Assembly: GCA_013146195.2 (NCBI GenBank)
Contig: CM028377.1
Span: 179,468,465-179,532,464, forward strand
Direction: 5' to 3'
Origin: Codonopsis lanceolata
Taxonomy: Eukaryota > Streptophyta > Magnoliopsida > Asterales > Campanulaceae
DNA length: 64,000 nt
Part shown: positions 23,399-34,900 of the stretch, piece by piece
How positions within the stretch are numbered: position 1 is the first letter of the stretch
Layout: each line of letters begins with the position of its first letter
The notes under the pieces: generated by a model
What the model was told of the DNA's origin: nothing
The model's input: only the letters and a program-made list of their open reading frames with translations
The model's database searches: none
Program-made: the position numbers and the translations under genes

Positions 23399-23407
23399 TA
23401 TAAATAA
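23399..23407 (+). promoter_or_regulatory. TATA box of Athila 1 3' LTR
   Basis: TATAAATAA in the context CACCCTGG-TATAAATAA. The Athila 2 LTR has the matching CACCCCAG-TATATAAAG at 48726. Confidence 0.65.
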
Positions 23408-23990
23408 AGGACAGTAGCCAAAGCCAAAAGAACGTCCAAGAAGTGTTATGAAACAGCTCTAGCTTAGATTTTAGATTGTATTACGTAGATTAGTTGTTGT
23501 AATTATAGTTTTGAAGATCGATTCATGTATTCCTTCATCTCATTGTGCATTTCATCTTCAAGGATGAACTAATTGTCCATTAATCTAGGAGTTGGGAGGT
23601 AACTTGTATCGAATCTATGGCATAATATATATTTTTATTCATTCAATTCTTGTTGATCATGGTGTTTATCAACCCCTTTATTATCTAGCTTTGACCAAAT
23701 GAATGGAATCACAAGTAATAAAGGCCTAGAGGTGCGGATACATGCACGACCATATGCATATGTCGTACACTGGCTCACCATCATGATAAATTGAACCTAT
23801 CGATGCACGAGAGTGATAAGTTAGGGTCAGGTTCTATATATGACCTAAGTGACAGTTAGGTTCCATATGTTCTTGTTCTTAGAATATAGAGTGGATGAAT
23901 TATTTGGAGATGGAGACTGAACAGTAATTTGGCAGGCTATATCTATCTTTCGTAAACGAACACAAGTTATTGAATGATACTTTATTTAAA

Positions 23991-24174
23991 GGGATAAGTG
24001 TACCATTAGTCCCTGAACTTTGGCCAAGCACATCATTAATCCCCAAACTTTCAAAAGTTTCACCACTAACCTAAGTAGGCCTTTTTGGCTCATCGGAGGT
24101 CCCTAGCCCCTCACGCCGTTTATTTGTCTCCGTTAATGAACAAATGTGCCGCTCACGTGAGGGCATTTCTGTCC
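23991..24174 (+). repeat. MULE left terminal inverted repeat
   Basis: It runs from GGGATAAGTGTACC to GGGCATTTCTGTCC. It includes AGTCCCTGAACTTTGG and a CACGTGAG segment near the inner end, and it matches the reverse complement of 25152-25335 at about 176 of 184 positions by eye. Confidence 0.88.
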
Positions 24175-24407
24175 AATTCCAATCCCTCTCTCCTTTTCCA
24201 CTTTTCTTGTTTGTTTGACTTTTGTAAATTCTCTTTTACTCTCACGCTCAAATTCCAGCCCAGCGACCTTCCTCTGCTCCATCTCAGGCCAAACCTCCCC
24301 CCCTCATCTTCTATCGCCTTCGCCATCCCTACCAACCTCTGTTCGCAATCCAATCATCATCATCGTCTCCGATCAATCTCCGCCCCTGCTTCAATTTCGA
24401 CTAAAGA

Positions 24408-25193
24408 ATGACAGGTAACACCGGCGGTGGGCTCAAGAAGCGGCAGTGCAGTCGCCTCTCATCCGCCATCGCCGTGATTTACTCTTCCCGACCCCTAACA
24501 GAAGTCTCCCACAAACCATTGCCTCTACACCGTACCTCCTGTCACTCAGCCCTCCCATTTGCGATCGGTGGTTTCAATGACCCCGCCACCGCTAACGTCA
24601 TCCTCTGTCTGTACCTCGAACACTCCTCCCCTTTCGATCCCGACGACTCAGAGTCCATTTCTTCCGTCGATTCCACATCCGACGTCCAGGTATACCTCCA
24701 CTACGCTGTCCTCCGTCGGTCCAAATATTTTGCCCTGTTATCTGATCGTTGGCAGAAGGACTCTTTTGATGTCGATTCCAATGCTTTGTCTAAACATTAC
24801 CCATTCAATTTTGGTGTGCCGGCTGCAACCGGCTCAATCAATAGCCATTTATCCGTTCTCCATCTTCTTTACACAGACGAAATCTCGGCCACAATCGATA
24901 GTGTAGCAATGGCACTTGACCTGTTTCTTATAGCTCTCGAATTCCTGTTTGAAGATTGCGTAACGGCTTGCGTTCGGTTCCTAGAGGCAGTACCTTGGAG
25001 CGATGACGAAGAGAAAATTGTATTGAGTTTAATTCTGTTTCTACGAGACGAAGAGTCTCAAGACCTTCTCGCTACGGTCTCCCCTCCGAAAAGAGATTTC
25101 CTGAAGATATGCTTCATGGACTTATTTAAACAGCAATTCATGGACTTATTTGGACAGAAATGCCCTCACGTGAGCGGAACATTTGTTCATTAA
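24408..25193 (+). CDS. BTB/POZ-domain protein fragment captured by the MULE
   Basis: 261 codons, no internal stop. A basic start (GLKKRQCSRLSS) leads into a BTB/POZ-like fold: FNDPATANVILCLYLE (about residues 54-69), VQVYLHYAVLRRSKYFALLS (about 93-112), LYTDEISATID (about 154-164), then LFEDCVTACVRFLEAVPW and the Glu/Leu-rich EEKIVLSLILFLRDEES. This layout resembles plant BTB proteins of the At1g63850/At3g05675 type, which are thought to act as Cul3 ubiquitin-ligase adaptors. Residues 249-261 and the stop come from the right TIR, so the C-terminal half of the parent is missing and the end is chimeric. Family match is from memory; expression is unknown. Confidence 0.75.
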   Translation: MTGNTGGGLKKRQCSRLSSAIAVIYSSRPLTEVSHKPLPLHRTSCHSALPFAIGGFNDPATANVILCLYLEHSSPFDPDDSESISSVDSTSDVQVYLHYAVLRRSKYFALLSDRWQKDSFDVDSNALSKHYPFNFGVPAATGSINSHLSVLHLLYTDEISATIDSVAMALDLFLIALEFLFEDCVTACVRFLEAVPWSDDEEKIVLSLILFLRDEESQDLLATVSPPKRDFLKICFMDLFKQQFMDLFGQKCPHVSGTFVH

Positions 25194-25335
25194 CGGAGAC
25201 AAAGAAACGGCGTGAGGGGCTAGGGACCTCCGATGAGCCAAAAAGGCCTACTTAGGTCAGTGGTGAAACTTTTGAAATTTTGGGGACTAATGATGTACTT
25301 GACCAAAGTTCAGGGACTAATGTTACACTTATCCC
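25152..25335 (-). repeat. MULE right terminal inverted repeat
   Basis: Inverted copy of 23991-24174. It supplies the last 13 codons and the stop of the captured ORF. Confidence 0.88.
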
Positions 25336-26349
25336 TTATTTAAATAAGCTATAGAGTAGATACAAGTGAAACCCTAATCCTAGATTTCCCTCCTCCATCA
25401 GATCTTTACAATTGTGATTGCTGCTTACTTTAATTAGATTTATTGTGTTAGTAGAATAATTAGTTTAAATAAAATCAATAAAAACCCCCTTAGTTTAAAT
25501 GGCTACCGATAATCTTGCCATCAGTATTCTTCTTGTCTTTGTGGTTCGACTCTTGCTTCCCAAGCTGTCCTACGATAATCTTGTTCCCTTGCAAGGAAAT
25601 AATTAAAATAAGACACAATCAAGCATGCAGTAAGCAAACTTTCCTCTCAAAAAAGTTTCCAGAAACATTGCTTACATATATATATGTTTTCATTTGAGAC
25701 AAGATATTGGAAATAATAATAATTTACTAAAACAATTGAATTGGAAAGGACTGGATTGCCTTTAGTTGGTGCACATGAGTGAGCATGTGCTCAATTAACG
25801 ACACATCAGTTAACGGAGTTAAGATTAGGGACTATTGATGTGCGAAATTCACAATCTTTAGTCTGTGGTATGCATTTACTTTGTATAGAGATTGTTAGTG
25901 GACTTTGACAAAGTACTGAAACCAATGGTGCATTTAATTTAACCCTAAAGTAAACTAGAATATTCCTGTTTTAAAACATATTCGCAGTTTAGCTCCTTCT
26001 GGCTTGAAAACATCCATGCTCCTACTAAAAATTTTGGTGGGTATTATCAAACAAAGCATGAACCAGTGGGACCTATATGACACTACCATTGCCGAATTTT
26101 TTGTTCTGTTTTTTAAGTTAAGCTTTTAGGCCTTGATTAGAAACGGAAATGGAATGATTCTTAAAACGTGTTTTCTAACATAAGTAAGGTGGCCAACCAT
26201 TTTTTTCACATTCTGGATAAAACTGTTATCCTTTTACGTTTTAGTTAAGGATATTAATATATCATAACCAGTTTTTTTTTCTTTTTAAAAACTATTCCTA
26301 CTAATCGTTCCCTTTTTATTTATTTATTTTGTTTATTGTCAAATTTTAT

Positions 26350-26905
26350 TCTAAGTCCGCTTAAGTGCTAGGCACCACCTAGAACCTAAAAATTAGGTAA
26401 ATTGGCCATTTAGGCGCTCCAGTTGGAAATTAGCGTCTAGGCGCTCTAAGCGCCACCTAGTTTCCCAATTGTTTATTTTATATTATTTATTTTAAAAAAA
26501 ACTTTGGCCCAAAACAACATCATTTTGGACATTTAAGAAAATTAAATAAAAATCTATAAAATTATTGAATTATGTAATATAAATTTGTAACTTGTTAATA
26601 CAAGTATGACGTATTGGGCAATTGACCATTATTGTCTTGTAATGAACTTTGGAATGATATTGAACTACGGATTATACAATTAAATTTTAATCAAGTATTG
26701 TGATCATTATTTTAAACATATTTGGTGATATTTACCACAATTTGAAGGTTTAATGCTTATTAATTAGGTTATATTAAGAAAAAAAATCAAAAACCAAGGT
26801 AAGTATGCCTAGTTCTTGATCCTGCAGCTCCTACTTAGACGCCTTAGGCGCTAGACGCTCATTTAGCGTTTGACGCTTGCTTAGCGATTATTAGAAAACT
26901 GATGT
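26350..26905. mobile_element. Possible decayed hAT-type non-autonomous element
   Basis: Both ends carry TAGGCGCT-type motifs (26414, 26436, 26844) and the right end TTAGCGATTATTAGAAAAC resembles the right end of the hAT element at 30658. No clear target duplication was found, so boundaries are loose. Confidence 0.35.
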
Positions 26906-27338
26906 GATGAGAAAAATTATCACGTGTGATTGAGAGAGTTAATTACCCACAACCACGTGGGATCAAATTTATAGTTGTATTGGTGATGCTCTAAACGTCA
27001 TACCTTCTTTTTACTAAATGTTGAACCCAACTCACAAAAAATGCTACATTGTCCTTCACTCAATTTAAATAAAAACAAAGCAAAAATGACCTATATATAT
27101 ATATTTTAAAGTGTGGTATATAAGGAGGGCAACCGGGTAGGTGCCTAACAGCTTGATGACTAGCCACTAAGGGCAACTCTCCTTAAATAAAAAAAATGAG
27201 GATAACCGGGTCAGTCCCTAGTGATGATATTATAAGCGAAAAAATCTCTTATATTTGTTTTCAATAGCTAAAGTACACTTTTGGGAAGAAAATGACGAAG
27301 ATACCCTTAATGAAGGAAAGACGCGTGCACAAAGCCCT

Positions 27339-27552
27339 TGCCCAAATTTGGGCATCAGAATTCAAAAATTGGGCATCGCAATGAACAATTGAGGTCTGTC
27401 CAAATTTGGGCATCGTAAAGTCTGTCCAAATTTTGACATCGCAATGCAAAAATTCCCGACCAAATTTGGGCATCGCAATGCAAAAATTAGGCATCGAAAA
27501 AGAAGAAGAAGAAGGAGAAAGAGAGCATTGCAATGCAAAATTTGGGCATCGA
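27339..27552. repeat. Short-interspersed cluster of a TTTGGGCATCGCAATG motif
   Basis: About seven partial copies of AATTTGGGCATCGCAATG are separated by 15-40 bases, some followed by CAAAAATT. AATTTGGGCATCGCAA also occurs at 61793-61808 inside Tat D, so the cluster may be a remnant of a Tat-like element. Confidence 0.55.
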
Positions 27553-28189
27553 AGAAAGAGAAGGAAGATTGGGGCTTACTTTATTAAAGCCTTCCAGTGG
27601 TATCTGACAGAGCTTAGTTAAGGACTCTGTGTTAAATTTTTGTTACCACTCAATTACTGTACTGTACTACTTCCAAAAATCACAACCACCAAGACAAAGT
27701 GGAAGTTGATTCCTCTCCTCGACACTTACCAAATCTCACATAAACACGAAAAGAGAAATCTTCACCAATCATGGAATTATCTTTCCAGTTGCATCATAAA
27801 TCACGTGTGACTAATTGTATATGTTCACTTTTAGTGGAATCCTTTGAAGTCGTCTTGAAGTAGCGACTCAATATCTTAAAGAAGCTAAGAGTCCTCAAAT
27901 TGGAATTTGACAATGGATGCAAACGGAGGACAAAAATCGAAGAAGAAGAAGGAAGATTGGGGTTTACTTCGCTGGCAATGATGGGCGATGGAAAGATATT
28001 CTAGGCCGGCAATGGAGGGAGATGGAAAGATCATACGATGACGAAGGAGAGAAAGGATGACGCTCAGGCGCTCAGCCGGATCTGAAAAAGAAGACAAGCA
28101 ATATTGGAAAAAAATTTATAAAAGTGGACTTTTGCGGTTGGAAAAAAAATAGAGGGTATTGGAGCAGTTACAATTTTAGGAAAGGGGAC

Positions 28190-29573
28190 TGTAGAAACTT
28201 GCATGTCTTAAATTTACTTAAAACCATTAAGTTAAAACAGCTAGTTTATATTTGATCAAATCCTTAAAGTTGTTTTACTTAGACTTTGTATCAAGCCTAA
28301 AATTTGTCTGCCGAACTTTCAGAAATTAAGATGCCCTCTATAGTCTAAATACAACAGATACCCTTTTGACTTTGTTTAAGTAGCCTTCTTACTTGTTTCA
28401 CTTTATCTGCCTAAAGCATAAGTCATCAGTAGCTAACAGCTGCTGATAACAGTGTCAACGCCTGCTTATACATTCGGTATTTTCTATATGCTGCACACTG
28501 TATTCTATTGAAATATTTTGCCTTCGCGCACTTATATTAAATCTTCAATTGGTTATCTTTTTCAAACAAAAGAACTATTCATCTGTCTTGTTAATGGAAG
28601 ACTTTCATCCATATCTTAAATGTTCTTCATATATATCTTATCCTAGCTAACCACTCTCTTTAATATTTCATGCTAGAAAATAATCTTTGTCTCTTACACT
28701 CTGCAAGATTTTCGGGCATTCAATGAAAGATCTTCATCATCATTTTTTCAAGAAATTCAATATTCAACCTTGCTCTCTCAAATGGCTACAAACATGGATT
28801 TCTCTATAAAATGTTTGAAGCAAGAATTAAAGAAGACACCTTCGCAGAATTACGTGCACTATGTTCATAAATCTCAAATCCTCAAAGCAAACTGAAAAAG
28901 ACAAATACATTGAAGCCTTCGTTCAAACTCAAAACTTCAATCTTTCTTTGAAGAGTTTTTTCCTCTCAAACACCAACTAGATAGTCTTACTCATATTATT
29001 CTTTTCTAGTTCTTGTTTGAACAATCACTGCTTTGTTTGTTCCTTTATTCTTTCAAATTTTTAAGGAACCTTTGATTGTTGCAGGAGTTTGATTATTTAT
29101 TAATCATACTCCTCAAACACTGGTTTTTTTTTATGCATTGATCCATTAGTGATCACTTAGAATTTATATAATCTTAGTGCACTTCAAAATCTAAGTTTGA
29201 CCAACTTTGTAGTGGACGTAGCAGCTTATACTATGAACCACTTCAAATATTGTACCTTTGTGTTTCTACCATTTTTACTGTCTATGCACTTAAGCAGTTG
29301 CTGTCTACTTAAGTGTTTAACAGTTGCATTCTTAAAGTTCTTTACTTAGTTGTTAATATACATTGTCTTTAAATTCAATCCATATACTTAAATGATAAGA
29401 AAATCAGAGAAAGTATTTTAAACCATCAGCAGTTGCTACCTGCTTATTTTCTATCAGCTGTTGAAAACTTACTATTTCAGCTGCAATTTTTAAAGGTTTT
29501 AAAAACAACCCCTAAAGTTTTTAAAAGACTATTCACCCCCTCTAGCCTTATTTTGTTGTCACCTGGACTTGCA
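28190..29573 (+). repeat. Ty1/copia-type 5' LTR (probable)
   Basis: Placed by the primer-binding site that follows it. It would start TGTAGAAACTTGC at 28190 and end ..GGACTTGCA at 29573, about 1.38 kb. The CACCCCCTCTAGCC phrase near the end is common in copia LTRs. The matching 3' LTR is not in the window, so the start is tentative. Confidence 0.5.
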
Positions 29574-29575
29574 AT

Positions 29576-29587
29576 TGGTATCAGAGC
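29576..29587 (+). promoter_or_regulatory. Copia primer-binding site
   Basis: TGGTATCAGAGC is the classic site complementary to the 3' end of initiator tRNA-Met, used by most plant copia elements. It lies two bases after the inferred LTR end. Confidence 0.85.
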
Positions 29588-29634
29588 CTAACTTTTTGAA
29601 AAAATCTATTTTTCCAAGTCTAGTAAGATCGATC

Positions 29635-31060
29635 ATGACAACCATAAAAGTTCTTCAATCAAAACAATATCACTCAAATACCTATTTTTTATGAAGATCA
29701 CTTTGATATATGGAAAGAAATGATTAGAAGATATATGAACAACATAGATAAAAGATTGATGGAATGTATCTGAAGAAGAATATGTACTTAAACCTCAGTC
29801 TGAATGGGCCAATGTTCTAAAACTCCCTGCCTAGCTCCGCCTAGGCGCTAGGCACCTCTCCACCGTCGCGAATTTCTTAGTCTCCACCTAATCGGCCAAG
29901 TCGGCGCCTATGCCAAACCCCGTCGACCTTAATTTATTTTTGTAGCTTTGATTTTGTGGCGTGCGGTGGCTGAAGAAGGAAGGGGTGAACTGGAGAAGGA
30001 AGGGGGAGTAGTAATGGTGAGGAAGAGATGGAGGTGGGAAGAAAAGGGGTTTGATTTTGTGGATATTCAGTGGCCTGAGAGAGGGGATAGATTAAAGGGT
30101 TAAATCTAGGAGGAAGGAGATTGGAGGATAAAAAAATGAGGAGAGTCGGTCTGCTAGAGAGAGAGAGAAGAAAAAAAAGAAAGGAAGAAAAAAGGGTTGC
30201 CGGTCTGCCAGATAGAGAGAAGAAAGAAGAAAAAAAAAGATGAAGAAGAAGGGGGGCTGTTACGAGACTCATAATTTAGAATGACGAGGGACTAGGGATG
30301 ATAGGTTAGACTGTGGGTTGTAGGGGCAGTAGGTAGGTGGAGTAATATTTTTTTTGTTTTTAGTTCTAAACTTGGGTGGTTTATTGCTTTGGGGTTGTTG
30401 GGAATTGAGATTAGTGGTAGGTTTGTATTTTTTTGTTCATTTTACAAATATAGACAAGTGTTTGATAAAATAACAAATATAAAAAAAATTAAATTTGTAG
30501 TCAATGTGTTTGATCTTTGATGTAAATTATCAAAAAAAAATGGTAATTATGCCTTAATTCTAGGCCCCGCCTAGGTCCCGATTACGCGCCGACTAGTCCC
30601 CTAGGCGCTAGGTGCTAGTGTGCCGCCCAGCGACCGCCTAATGATTTTTAGAACCTTGGAATGGACTGAGGAAGATAAAGTACATGATGGGTTGGATGCC
30701 AAGCCCATACACATTCTATCAAGTGTTGTTCGAGATGAAAACTACAAGTAAATATATGACTGTAAAACAGCCAAAGACATATGGGAAGCTCTTGTTGAAT
30801 ATGATGAAGGAGATCAAAATACTAAGGACAACAAGTTGTATGACTGAATACAAGAGTTTGATGCATTCAATAAAGATCCAAAGGAATCACTCAAGAATTC
30901 CTAGGACAGGTTTTTTGAGGTAAGGAATAGATGTTTTTCTCTTGGTAAAGTCTATGGTATGAAAAATATAAATATGAGATTTTTTAGTAGCTTAGGAAGT
31001 ATATGGCATATCAAAGTAACTGCCATAAAGGAAGCAAAAGACTTGAACAAAACTCATATA
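29635..31060 (+). pseudogene. Copia gag, split by a hAT element
   Basis: The first part (29635-29809) has DHFDIWKEMIRRYM. After the hAT insertion it resumes at 30667 with CKTAKDIWEAL, DEGDQNTKDNKLYD and IQEFDAFNKDPKES (30740-30890), then VTAIKEAKDLNKTH before the Tat LTR at 31061. These are Retrotran_gag/UBN2-type gag motifs of copia elements. Several stops and frameshifts are present and nothing of protease, integrase or RT is seen. Confidence 0.75.
29810..30658. mobile_element. Non-autonomous hAT element, 849 bp
   Basis: Ends are CAATGTTCTAAAA (left) and, inverted, CAAGGTTCTAAAA (right), one mismatch in 13. Subterminal regions are rich in CGCCTAGGCGCTAGG motifs. It is flanked by GAATGGGC (29802-29809) and GAATGGAC (30659-30666), an 8-bp duplication with one change, as expected for hAT. 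The interior is purine-rich on one strand and encodes no transposase; the minus-strand Ser/Leu-rich ORF at 29934-30272 is low-complexity. Confidence 0.82.
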
Positions 31061-31250
31061 CGTAGTTGTCCAATTTTGTACCCCGCATTTCCTAAAATGT
31101 CCAAAATATACTTGTTATATGAAAATGACAAACAAACGTTACTTTCTATTAGCCTTTCGGTGGGGGGGGGGGGGCAGAATGATAAAAAGATAAAATGACT
31201 TGACAAGGGATCAAACTAAAAATTTACAAAATATGTGAAGGATTACAAGT

Positions 31251-31288
31251 CGGGGCGCGACGCCCAAACTTGCATGTGTCGCGCCCCG
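31251..31288 (+). other. GC-rich stem-loop in Tat LTR B
   Basis: CGGGGCGCGAC (31251-31261) and GTCGCGCCCCG (31278-31288) form a perfect 11-bp stem with a 16-base loop, about 120-150 bases upstream of the TATA box. Confidence 0.8.
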
Positions 31289-31404
31289 CTTTGTTTTTGT
31301 CTTTTCCTGTTTCTTCCTTCTCCTAGCTGCATAAATCAAAAACATTGCGCAGTGTACAATCCCTTCATGCCCGTTTCCATCGGATGTCTGGGCTAGATTT
31401 TTCC

Positions 31405-31413
31405 TATATAAGG
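31405..31413 (+). promoter_or_regulatory. TATA box of Tat LTR B
   Basis: TATATAAGG followed by AGGCCCCAGCCTCCTCATT. LTR C has TATAAATAGAGGCCTTCAGC at the same relative position (44973), so the core promoter and start region are conserved between the two. Confidence 0.7.
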
Positions 31414-31451
31414 AGGCCCCAGCCTCCTCATTTCAGGACACCAAGAGCCCA

Positions 31452-31495
<44 letters not shown>

Positions 31496-31906
31496 CATTT
31501 TCTTCCTCTCCTCCCTTCCTTGTGAAATGATCTTAAGGTAGCAGCCTTCCTCCTCCCTTGCCTTATGCAAGTGAACCTTCAGCCCCCGGCCTCCTGCCCC
31601 CGCGGCAGCCCCCTCCCTTGCCCGAGCAAGCGAGCCTCCTCATTCCTCGCCCCCGGTGAGCCGATCTAAAAAGTCAAAAGGTGCGGTCATGCTACCCAGA
31701 TAACAACAATGATGATAACACAATGATGACAACATAACAACAAAGATAAAAAGACTTTCTCTTTCGAGAAGAAGACAGGGAGAGCACATCAGAAACTACG
31801 AGCGCCTAGTAGGTTAAAGTCTAGGCATATATACCGAGATCAGAATTTCACGCTACAAGAGGTAGGTACCCATTTATTATTTTGTCCTGTAGTAAATTAA
31901 AATAGT

Positions 31907-34900
31907 TTTTTTTTTTTGATAGAAGCAGGGCGGCACCTGCGAGATTTTATTAAAAATAAATAGGAAATACAAACTTAAGGGGGACAACCAGCCTTACCCT
32001 TTGAACGGGGGGACAAAGGAGCCTTACCTCAAAAGAAGAACAACAGGAAAAGAGAACACTAAGAGACTCTAATCCTAGCCATGCTCTGAGCATCTAAAAT
32101 AATATTAGACCTAATAGAACTAGGCAAATCCTGGGCCGAATGAAAAGTAAGGTTACAAGCAGAATCAATAGCCAGATTAGCCAAACCATCCGCAACAAAA
32201 TTAGCTTCGCGAAAACAGTGGTTGACAGAGAAGTTTAAGTTTTGCTGCATCATACCAATAGCCCGAACAAAGTAAGCCAATGACCAAGGAGGGGGACGAG
32301 AGCTGGAAAGCATATCACAAATGACTTTAGAGTCGATATCAACTAACACGTCACGAATGCCTTGCCTTTGAATCCATTCAATGCCTTGAAACAAGGCTCT
32401 CATTTCAGCAATAGTGTTGGTGGTCTGCCCATAAAAAGAACTGTAAGCATAAATCACAGCTCCATTGCAATCCCGAATCACACCACCTCCACCACTACTA
32501 CCTGGGTTTCCACGACACGCCCCATCAGAATTTAGCTTGAGAGAACCCGGAGGGGGCTTGGACCAATGAACAGCCCGAACAAGAACCTTCTTTCGCATTG
32601 CATATGAGACTATAAAACCGTGAGATTGGCGAAAACCAATGAAGTTCCAGGCGCTTAAAATACTATGAAGGTCAGAATCAATTGCAAAAGAAATCTGGGA
32701 TGGAGATGTACAACTACCATCGAAGATAACTGCATTTCTAAACTTCCAAATATTCCATAAAATGATAGAAGGCAAAAGGATGAGAGTCACCGACTTGGCC
32801 ATGCACCAATTTGCCATGCAACGCTGCTTAATGGAAGATCCATTAAGAGATATACCATGAGGAATGAAAGCCTTCCAAGTTTGAACCGCTACTTTGCTAA
32901 GAATAAAAAGATGCTGGAAGGATTCGATTTGATGTGTAAAGCAACAAACACATTTTGAAGCCAATTTGAAACCCTTTTGAGCAGCCCTTCATCGACGAAG
33001 AAGCCGACCCATTAATAAACGCCACATAAATATGCCAATTCGCTTGGGAAGAAACTTGTGCCAGATAAAATTATCAGCCAACGAAGTAGAAGAAGCAGCA
33101 ACAACCAACTCTCTCGAAAAGTAAGAGTAAAATTGCCTGACGCCGTACCCTTCCAGAAAGGCCTATCAGGCTGATTTGAGGTAAAAATTCTGTTGGTAGA
33201 AATTTCACGAATGGCATTGGCAGGCAGAATGGAGTAAGCCGCTGGGAGAAGGATGCCATTTCCATCAAACAGGTCTCGAACTTTATCAGCCACACAATCC
33301 AGCGGCCTGACAATACATTGGTTTGGAATCCACCGATCAAACCAAATAGAAATATCCTCAAAGACCCACTATCCAAATTTATATTCTGGCTCGGCCAAGG
33401 ATTTAATTTCTTGAAGCCTTTTCCAAATATGAGAGCCGTTACTTGAGGAAATAACCACATGGGCAGATTTACTTTACTTAGCCTTGAGGAATTTAGACCA
33501 CAGACTATCCACTGTTCTAAATCTCCACCACAATTTAACTGAGTAGGCCTTGACCAAAGAGAGTAAGGATGGAATGCCTATACCTCCGAATTTTTAGAAG
33601 ACAACAAGTATGCCAAGCAACCCAATGAGACTTGAAGCGGCCCTCAACATTACCCCGTAAGAAATTTAAAAACTTTTCGATGGATTTAATAACTGCCACC
33701 GGGGGAGCAAGGGAAGCAAAGAGATATGCGGTGATAGATTGAAGGACATGATTTATGAGAGTGACTCGGCCAGCCTGATTAAGAAAACAGACAATCCAAG
33801 AATCAATTTTGTTTTGTAATTTAAGAGTGAGCGGATCAAATAACCGTTTGGTACGCCTTCCAAAATAAATGGGACAGCCTAGATAAGTCATAGGCAACGT
33901 ACCCAATTGAAATCCCGAATAGGTAACAAGGTTTATTGCTCGAGAAGAAGAAAGAGATGGATTTACAAAAATTTGGCTTTTATCTCGATTAACCATCTGA
34001 CCCGAAATGGACATATACGAAGCAATAAAATCAGAGTGTTTCTTCAGGGAATGTTGGCTGCCATTGCAAAAAATAATGATGTCGTCGGCAAAAGCAAGAT
34101 GCGACACAATAGACATCCACTCGAAGACGAATAGCAAAGACTTTGGTTCTCATTATGCAGAAGTTCAAACCACGACTTAAAACTTCTGAGGCGATAATAA
34201 AGAGGCTTGGTGAAAGAGGATCACCTTGGCGAAGACCACACTTAGAAGGGAAGAAGCCAGCGACATCACCGTTAACCAAAATCGAGAACCAGTTGTCAGA
34301 AATAAGTCTCCATATATAATCAATAAAAATTTCATGGAATCCAAACTTGCGAAGGACTTGTATTAGGAAGACCCAAGAAACTTTATCAAAAGCCTTAGCC
34401 ATATCGAGTTTTAAAACCACATTAGATCCCAGAACCTTCTTGCCCAAGCTGAATACCAACTCTTGAGCGAGAAGAACATTATCCTGAATGACTCGCTCCT
34501 TAGTGAAAGCACTCTGATTAGGAGAAATTATATGAGGCATAATCTTTGCAAGACGGGAAGCTAGGATTTTAGAGATTATTTTATGGCAGAAGTTGCAAAG
34601 ACTTATGGGTCTGAGATCTTTAAAAGAAGAGGGAGTCTCAACTTTCGTGATAGCGACAAGAAGAGTACTAGACCAAGATTTAGGGAGAGAAAATCCAGCA
34701 AAGAATTCCTTGATAGCCTCATGAAGATCAAACTTGATAATATCCCAAAGAAGTCGTGAAAAATGACCAAGAATCCGTCGGGACTGCAAAGACTGTCCAC
34801 CACTCAGGCTCGAAATAGTCTGCCAGATGTCTTGCAGAGAAGGAGTGGAGATAAGGTCTTGATTCCATTCCTCCAGAACCAAATTTGGTATCATGCTCAG

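Larger units (their letters stand above)
23991..25335 (+). mobile_element. Pack-MULE (non-autonomous Mutator-like element), 1345 bp
   Basis: Terminal inverted repeats of 184 bp (23991-24174 and 25152-25335) differ at about 8 positions by eye. Both outer ends read GGGATAAGTGTA. The 9-bp direct repeat TTATTTAAA flanks the element (23982-23990 and 25336-25344). The other Athila LTR copies show the uninterrupted site (12821, 49308). Long TIRs plus a 9-bp duplication are the hallmark of Mutator-like elements. No transposase is present: the 977-bp interior is a BTB/POZ gene fragment, so it meets the definition of a Pack-MULE and would need transposase supplied in trans. Confidence 0.88.
23048..25621 (+). 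repeat. Athila element 1, 3' LTR, split by a MULE
   Basis: It begins TGATAGACGT at 23048 and ends AATCA at 25621, giving TGAT..ATCA ends. Removing the MULE (23991-25335) and one 9-bp duplication leaves about 1.22 kb, close to the 1265-bp LTR of Athila 2. Landmarks: palindromes at 23262-23303, a TATA box at 23399 and the GTGAAACCCTAATCCTAG block after the MULE. Confidence 0.88.
25622..28189. other. Unassigned AT-rich region with TE remnants
   Basis: No credible gene. At 25790-25970 a segment (GTTAACGGAGTTAAGATTAG, then TTTAATTTAACCCT) looks like the end of another DNA-transposon family. At 26350-26905 there is a decayed hAT-like element. At 27339-27552 there is a repeat cluster. Purine-rich stretches at 27495-27570 and 27940-28095 share GAAGGAAGATTGGGG. 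Small ORFs there are low-complexity. Confidence 0.5.
31061..31906 (+). repeat. Tat/Ogre element B, LTR (interrupted by LINEs)
   Basis: It starts about 31061 (CGTAGTTGTCCAATTTTGTA, compare TGTAGACACCCCAATTACGT at 63747). Inside are a G run (31161-31173), a GC-rich hairpin, a TATA box, a CT microsatellite and the AAAAAGACTT..TTCGAGAAG to TTCACGCTACAAGAG block shared with LTR C. It breaks off at the LINE poly-T at 31907, and the end of the LTR was not found beyond the LINEs. Confidence 0.65.

Noticed and set aside
24085..24411. Separate gene upstream of the BTB frame
   Set aside because: Begins in the left TIR and runs through presumed captured leader sequence; no recognisable motif.
24408..25193. 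Normal host BTB/POZ gene
   Set aside because: It lies wholly between the TIRs, its C-terminus is made by TIR sequence, and only part of the domain architecture is present.
29934..30272. Minus-strand Ser/Leu/Pro-rich ORF, 112 codons
   Set aside because: Translation of a purine-rich tract inside the hAT element; no domain and no codon pattern of a gene.
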